The notes under the pieces are model-generated. The model had not been told where the DNA came from. It did not search any database and was given only the letters and a program-made list of their open reading frames with translations. Below, one piece after another: positions 60,044 through 64,000 of a stretch of 64,000 nucleotides of DNA. How positions within the stretch are numbered: position 1 is the first letter of the stretch; every line of letters starts with the position of its first letter. This stretch comes from Enterobacter cloacae (GTDB taxonomy: Bacteria > Pseudomonadota > Gammaproteobacteria > Enterobacterales > Enterobacteriaceae), in assembly GCF_013375935.1 (NCBI RefSeq), contig NZ_CP056117.1:2790001-2854000 (forward strand), given 5' to 3'. The position numbers and the translations under genes are program-made.

Positions 60044-61477
60044 ATGCTGGAAAATCTATCAGTGACTGTACCCGCGCCCGAGCGGGTTGAGAAATCAACG
60101 GCATCTGTGCAGGCACTGCTGCGTCAGCTGCTGGAAATGTACGATGCTAAAACGCTGGCAAACCAGCTGGAGGCTCATGGCGAAAGCCACTGGAGCCCGG
60201 CGATACTCAAGCGGCTGCTGATAAGCGACAGGGCAGGGCACCGCCTCAGCGACGGCGAGTTCCGCTACCTGCAAAATTTGCTGCCGCGACCACCCGCTGC
60301 GCATCCGAATTATGCCTTTCGTTTTATCGATCTCTTTGCCGGCATCGGCGGCATTCGCCACGGCTTTGAAGCCATTGGTGGGCAGTGCGTGTTCACCAGC
60401 GAATGGAATAAGCATGCCGTGCGCACCTATAAGGCGAACTGGTACTGCGACCCCGACGAGCACCAGTTCAATGCCGACATCCGCGACGTCACCCTGAGCC
60501 ACAAAAGCGGCGTCAGCGACGAAGAAGCCGCTGAGCACATTCGCAACACCATCCCGGCGCACGATGTGCTGCTGGCCGGCTTTCCGTGCCAGCCGTTCTC
60601 GCTGGCAGGCGTCTCGAAGAAGAACGCGCTGGGCCGCGCGCACGGCTTTGCCTGCGATACGCAGGGAACGCTGTTCTTTGACGTTGCCCGCATCATCGAC
60701 GCCCGCCGCCCGGCGATTTTTGTGCTGGAAAACGTCAAGAATTTAAAGAGCCATGACGGCGGGAAAACCTTCCGCATTATCATGCAAACCCTGGATGAGC
60801 TGGGTTACGACGTGGCGGACGCGGACGATATGGGGCCGGACGATCCGAAAATTATCGACGGCAAACACTTCCTGCCGCAGCATCGGGAACGCATCGTGCT
60901 GGTAGGCTTCCGTCGCGATCTGGATCTGAAAGGCGACTTTACGCTGCGTGATTTGCCCTCGCTGTATCCGGCGCGCCGCCCTACGGTTGCGGATCTGCTG
61001 GAGCCCGCCGTTGACGCCAAATTCATCCTGACGCCGGTGCTGTGGAAATACCTCTATCGCTATGCCAAAAAGCATCAGGCTAAGGGCAACGGCTTTGGTT
61101 TTGGCATGGTCAACCCGCTTAATCCCGACAGCGTGACGCGCACGCTGTCGGCGCGCTACTACAAGGACGGCGCGGAGATCCTGATTGACCGGGGATGGGA
61201 TAGGGCGCTGGGCGAAAAGGATTTTGACGATCCGCACAACCAGCAGCACCGACCGCGTCGCTTAACGCCTCGCGAATGCGCGCGTCTGATGGGCTTCGAG
61301 ACGCCTCAGGGCTACCGCTTCCGCATTCCGGTGTCGGATACCCAGGCCTATCGCCAGTTTGGCAACTCGGTTGTGGTGCCTGCCTTTGCCGCCGTAGCAA
61401 AACTGCTGGTGTCGCGCATCGGTAAGGCGGTTGAAATTCGCAAGAGTGAGGCCGTCAATGGCGGACGTTCACAATAA
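60044..61477 (+). CDS. dcm: DNA (cytosine-5-)-methyltransferase Dcm
   Basis: A 477-residue orphan C5-methyltransferase methylating the inner C of CCWGG. SAM motif DLFAGIGG (97-104), catalytic PCQPF with Cys182, ENVKNL motif, and QRERI-type QHRERI. The last 20 bases overlap vsr, as in E. coli, coupling methylation with repair of the resulting T:G mismatches. Confidence 0.97.
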   Translation: MLENLSVTVPAPERVEKSTASVQALLRQLLEMYDAKTLANQLEAHGESHWSPAILKRLLISDRAGHRLSDGEFRYLQNLLPRPPAAHPNYAFRFIDLFAGIGGIRHGFEAIGGQCVFTSEWNKHAVRTYKANWYCDPDEHQFNADIRDVTLSHKSGVSDEEAAEHIRNTIPAHDVLLAGFPCQPFSLAGVSKKNALGRAHGFACDTQGTLFFDVARIIDARRPAIFVLENVKNLKSHDGGKTFRIIMQTLDELGYDVADADDMGPDDPKIIDGKHFLPQHRERIVLVGFRRDLDLKGDFTLRDLPSLYPARRPTVADLLEPAVDAKFILTPVLWKYLYRYAKKHQAKGNGFGFGMVNPLNPDSVTRTLSARYYKDGAEILIDRGWDRALGEKDFDDPHNQQHRPRRLTPRECARLMGFETPQGYRFRIPVSDTQAYRQFGNSVVVPAFAAVAKLLVSRIGKAVEIRKSEAVNGGRSQ

Positions 61478-61949
61478 GGCCACGCGCAGCAAGAACATGC
61501 GCGCGATCGGCACGCGTGATACCGCGATCGAAAAGCGGATTGCGGGCCTCCTGAGCGCCGTCGGGTTTACGTTCCGGGTTCAGGATGCCGCGCTTGCCGG
61601 GCGTCCTGATTTCGTGATCGACGCTTACCGGTGCATCATCTTTACCCACGGCTGTTTCTGGCATCACCACGACTGCTATCTGTTTAAAGTCCCGGCGACG
61701 CGCACCGATTTCTGGCTGGAGAAGATTGGCAAGAACGTCGAGCGCGACAAGCGCGACGTTTCGGCGCTTTTCGCTCAGGGCTGGCGCGTGCTGATCGTCT
61801 GGGAGTGCGCGCTGCGCGGCAAACTGAAGCTCGGTGACGACGCTCTGACCGAGCGGCTGGAAGAGTGGATCTGCGGCGGCGGTCAGGCCGCGCAGATCGA
61901 TACGCAGGGCATTCACCCGATCACGGTTTCTCCGCCCCACACGCCGTGA
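61458..61949 (+). CDS. vsr: Very short patch repair endonuclease Vsr
   Basis: A 163-residue mismatch endonuclease nicking 5' of T in T:G mismatches at Dcm sites. The catalytic Asp is in [11 protein letters not shown], with zinc-site residues in [10 protein letters not shown]. The ATG at 61458 gives [17 protein letters not shown], the E. coli start. The C-terminus is a few residues longer than E. coli Vsr and overlaps the 3' end of convergent yedA by 29 bp. Confidence 0.96.
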   Translation: MADVHNKATRSKNMRAIGTRDTAIEKRIAGLLSAVGFTFRVQDAALAGRPDFVIDAYRCIIFTHGCFWHHHDCYLFKVPATRTDFWLEKIGKNVERDKRDVSALFAQGWRVLIVWECALRGKLKLGDDALTERLEEWICGGGQAAQIDTQGIHPITVSPPHTP

Positions 61950-62835
61950 CGATCGGCTTGGCGGGCAGCAGATATTTACCCAGCGTGACCAGCACCACCG
62001 CAAAGACAATGACCCCCAGCGCCAGCCATTCAATCGTCGACAGGACTTCGCCGGCAAAACCGGTGCCCAGCAGTACGGCAACCACCGGGTTAACGTAGGC
62101 GTAGCTGGTGGCGATCGCCGGCGATACGTTACGGATAAGATACATATAGGCGTTGATGGCGATAATGGAGCCAAACAGCGCCAGATACCCGACGGACAGG
62201 AAACCGGACAGACCCGGCATCGCCGTCAGCTTTTCGCCCGCTATCGTGGAGGCAATCAGCAGCACGATGCCCGCCGCGAGCATCTCAATGGCACCCGCCA
62301 TCATCCCGGCAGGCAGTTCAATGCGAGAGCCGTAGACCGAGCCGAAGGCCCAGCTCATGGAGCCAATCATGATCATCACCGCCGCCCACGGATTGCCGCT
62401 CAGGTTACCGCCGCTGTTGAGCATGATGATACCCGCAAGCCCAATCGCGATGCCCAGCCATTCGAGCTTGCGGGTGCGGATCCCGAACAGACGGCTAAAG
62501 CAGAGCGTGAACAGCGGCACGGTCGCGACGACCACTGCGGCGATCCCCGACGGCACGTTCTGATGTTCGGCGACGGTAACCGCACCGTTGCCCATAGCCA
62601 GCAGCAGCAGGCCGATCAGGGCGGCGTTAAGCATCGGGCGCAGCGGTGGAAGCCTATGGCCGCGCAGCAGTAAAAACGCCAGCAGCAGCACGCCGGCTGC
62701 AAGAAAGCGAACGCCGGCCATCATCAGCGGAGGCCAGCTTTCCACGCCAATACGGATAACAAAATAGGTGGATCCCCAGATGATATACAGGGAAAAAAGT
62801 GCTCCAATGAGCGGTAGCAGATGCCGGAAACGCAT
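61921..62835 (-). CDS. yedA: DMT-superfamily exporter YedA
   Basis: A 304-residue EamA-type drug/metabolite transporter with ten predicted helices in two repeats (IWGSTYFVIRIGVESWPP in the first; SYAYVNPVVAVLLG in the second). Collinear with E. coli YedA. Substrate not established. Converges on vsr. Confidence 0.93.
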   Translation of the reverse strand: MRFRHLLPLIGALFSLYIIWGSTYFVIRIGVESWPPLMMAGVRFLAAGVLLLAFLLLRGHRLPPLRPMLNAALIGLLLLAMGNGAVTVAEHQNVPSGIAAVVVATVPLFTLCFSRLFGIRTRKLEWLGIAIGLAGIIMLNSGGNLSGNPWAAVMIMIGSMSWAFGSVYGSRIELPAGMMAGAIEMLAAGIVLLIASTIAGEKLTAMPGLSGFLSVGYLALFGSIIAINAYMYLIRNVSPAIATSYAYVNPVVAVLLGTGFAGEVLSTIEWLALGVIVFAVVLVTLGKYLLPAKPIVTACGAEKP

Positions 62836-63013
62836 AGTCCCTCACGACGAAATAAAAAGTTCGCTCATAGTTAACGCCAAAACTATCTCGCTGGCGAGCG
62901 CTTTAATTGTGCTGGTTATGTGAAATTTTTGTTGACGCGAGGTGCCTGTTTCCGGGCCGCGAGTTTTGTTCCATACTATTCACTTAATTAGCAAAAAAAG
63001 AAGGATAGAGATT

Positions 63014-63925
63014 TTGGCAGGAAGTAGCTTATTAACATTACTGGACGATATCGCCACGCTGCTTGATGACATTTCGGTGATGGGAAAACTGGCGGCGAAA
63101 AAAACCGCCGGGGTGCTGGGAGACGATCTGTCGCTTAACGCGCAGCAGGTCAGCGGCGTGCGGGCGAACCGTGAGCTGCCGGTGGTGTGGGGCGTGGCGA
63201 AAGGATCTTTTATTAACAAGGTGATCCTCGTTCCGCTGGCGCTGCTGATCAGCGCCTTTATTCCCTGGGCCATTACGCCATTGCTGATGATTGGCGGCGC
63301 GTTCCTGTGCTTTGAAGGTGCCGAAAAAGTGCTGCACATGCTTGCGGCGCGCAAGGAGAAAGATACCCCTGAGATGCGCCAGCAGCGTCTGGAAGCGCTG
63401 GCCGCGCAGGATCCTAAAACGTTTGAGCGCGATAAAATCAAAGGCGCGGTTCGTACCGACTTCATTCTCTCGGCGGAGATTGTGGCGATTACGCTTGGGA
63501 TCGTCTCCGAAGCACCGCTGATGAACCAGGTCATGGTGCTGTCGCTGATCGCCATTCTTGTGACGGTTGGGGTGTATGGCCTGGTCGGCCTTATCGTCAA
63601 GCTGGACGATATCGGCTTCTGGCTGGAAAAAAAATCCAGCGCCATTGCGCGCGGCATCGGCAAAAGCCTGCTGGTGCTGGCTCCGTGGCTGATGAAAAGT
63701 TTGTCGATAGTGGGTACCCTGGCGATGTTCCTGGTCGGCGGCGGAATTATTGTACACGGCGTTGCCGCGCTGCATCATGCGATTGAACATCTGGCGTCAG
63801 GACATGGTACGGTGGTCGCCGCCATTCTGCCGACGCTGCTTAACCTCGTGCTGGGCTTTATCGTCGGCCTCATTGTGGTGGCAGTGGTTAAGCTGGTTGG
63901 AAAAGTACGCGGCACATCGCATTAA
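63014..63925 (+). CDS. yedI: DUF808 inner-membrane protein YedI
   Basis: A 303-residue protein with an N-terminal cytoplasmic segment ([19 protein letters not shown]) and about five to six transmembrane helices, collinear with E. coli YedI (305 aa). The start is TTG at 63014 with AAGGATAGAG upstream. Upstream codons in frame are not supported by homology. Function unknown. Confidence 0.9.
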   Translation: MAGSSLLTLLDDIATLLDDISVMGKLAAKKTAGVLGDDLSLNAQQVSGVRANRELPVVWGVAKGSFINKVILVPLALLISAFIPWAITPLLMIGGAFLCFEGAEKVLHMLAARKEKDTPEMRQQRLEALAAQDPKTFERDKIKGAVRTDFILSAEIVAITLGIVSEAPLMNQVMVLSLIAILVTVGVYGLVGLIVKLDDIGFWLEKKSSAIARGIGKSLLVLAPWLMKSLSIVGTLAMFLVGGGIIVHGVAALHHAIEHLASGHGTVVAAILPTLLNLVLGFIVGLIVVAVVKLVGKVRGTSH

Positions 63926-63992
63926 TTATTGACCGGCTGCGGGTGCAAAAAGCGCGTTCCTCGTCTAAATTGATAACGTTTCACCCTGATAC

Positions 63993-63998
63993 AGGAGG
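63993..63998 (+). promoter_or_regulatory. Strong ribosome-binding site at the right edge
   Basis: AGGAGG ends two bases before the window edge and probably belongs to a gene starting just outside it. Confidence 0.5.
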
Positions 63999-64000
63999 CA

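Overview
The window is chromosomal DNA of an enterobacterium. Gene order from the histidine operon to yedI closely follows the E. coli his-yeeZ...dcm-vsr-yedA-yedI segment, and protein sequences resemble E. coli orthologues throughout. Extra loci (chromosomal aerobactin genes, a cytoplasmic NADH:fumarate reductase, an RND pump, a CitA-like carrier) point to Enterobacter or a close relative such as Lelliottia or Leclercia. That placement comes from recalled family knowledge, not a search. No phage, IS element, integrase, CRISPR array or rRNA was seen.

Layout. (1) 1-4100: start of the his operon on the minus strand (hisL attenuator, hisG, hisD, hisC, partial hisB). (2) 4.1-12.6 kb: core genes yeeZ, yeeY, plaP, sbcB, dacD, sbmC, yeeA, yeeX. 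(3) 12.7-30.8 kb: a stretch punctuated by four near-identical tRNA-Asn(GTT) genes. It carries yeeO, amn, shiA, a frameshifted second pagP-like gene, an RND efflux operon that includes a 36-residue membrane protein and an acyltransferase, a Usp/P-type ATPase pair, ldtA, nac (sigma-54 promoter with an NtrC site) and cbl. (4) 30.9-40.2 kb: a complete aerobactin locus (iucABCD-iutA with divergent shiF and a Fur-like box) beside the fourth tRNA-Asn. (5) 40.2-46.8 kb: mtfA, a LysR regulator, a CitA-like symporter with an orphan periplasmic binding protein, and a serine hydrolase divergent from a frameshifted LysR gene. (6) 46.8-56.8 kb: an anaerobic C4-dicarboxylate module comprising class I fumarase, a DASS antiporter, a three-domain NADH:fumarate reductase (OYE, FMN_bind and FAD_binding_2 domains, broken by a frameshift), ApbE flavin transferase and the DcuR/DcuS two-component system. 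A perfect FNR-type palindrome lies in the 608-bp divergent promoter region. (7) 56.9-64 kb: an orphan MurQ-like SIS protein, a trimeric porin at the yedS position, yedJ, dcm, vsr, yedA and yedI.

How it fits together. The dicarboxylate module would import or exchange C4-acids, dehydrate malate to fumarate and reduce fumarate in the cytoplasm with NADH, with ApbE flavinylating the reductase and DcuSR sensing the substrate. The aerobactin locus makes, probably exports, and recaptures the siderophore. Nac and Cbl link nitrogen and sulfur starvation regulation.

The least explained items are the 36-residue membrane protein leading the RND operon, the orphan MurQ homologue, the MFS plus orphan binding-protein pair, and three otherwise intact genes each broken at a short simple repeat (G8, G8, (CT)5). 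The last could be assembly error, recent decay or slippage-based switching.
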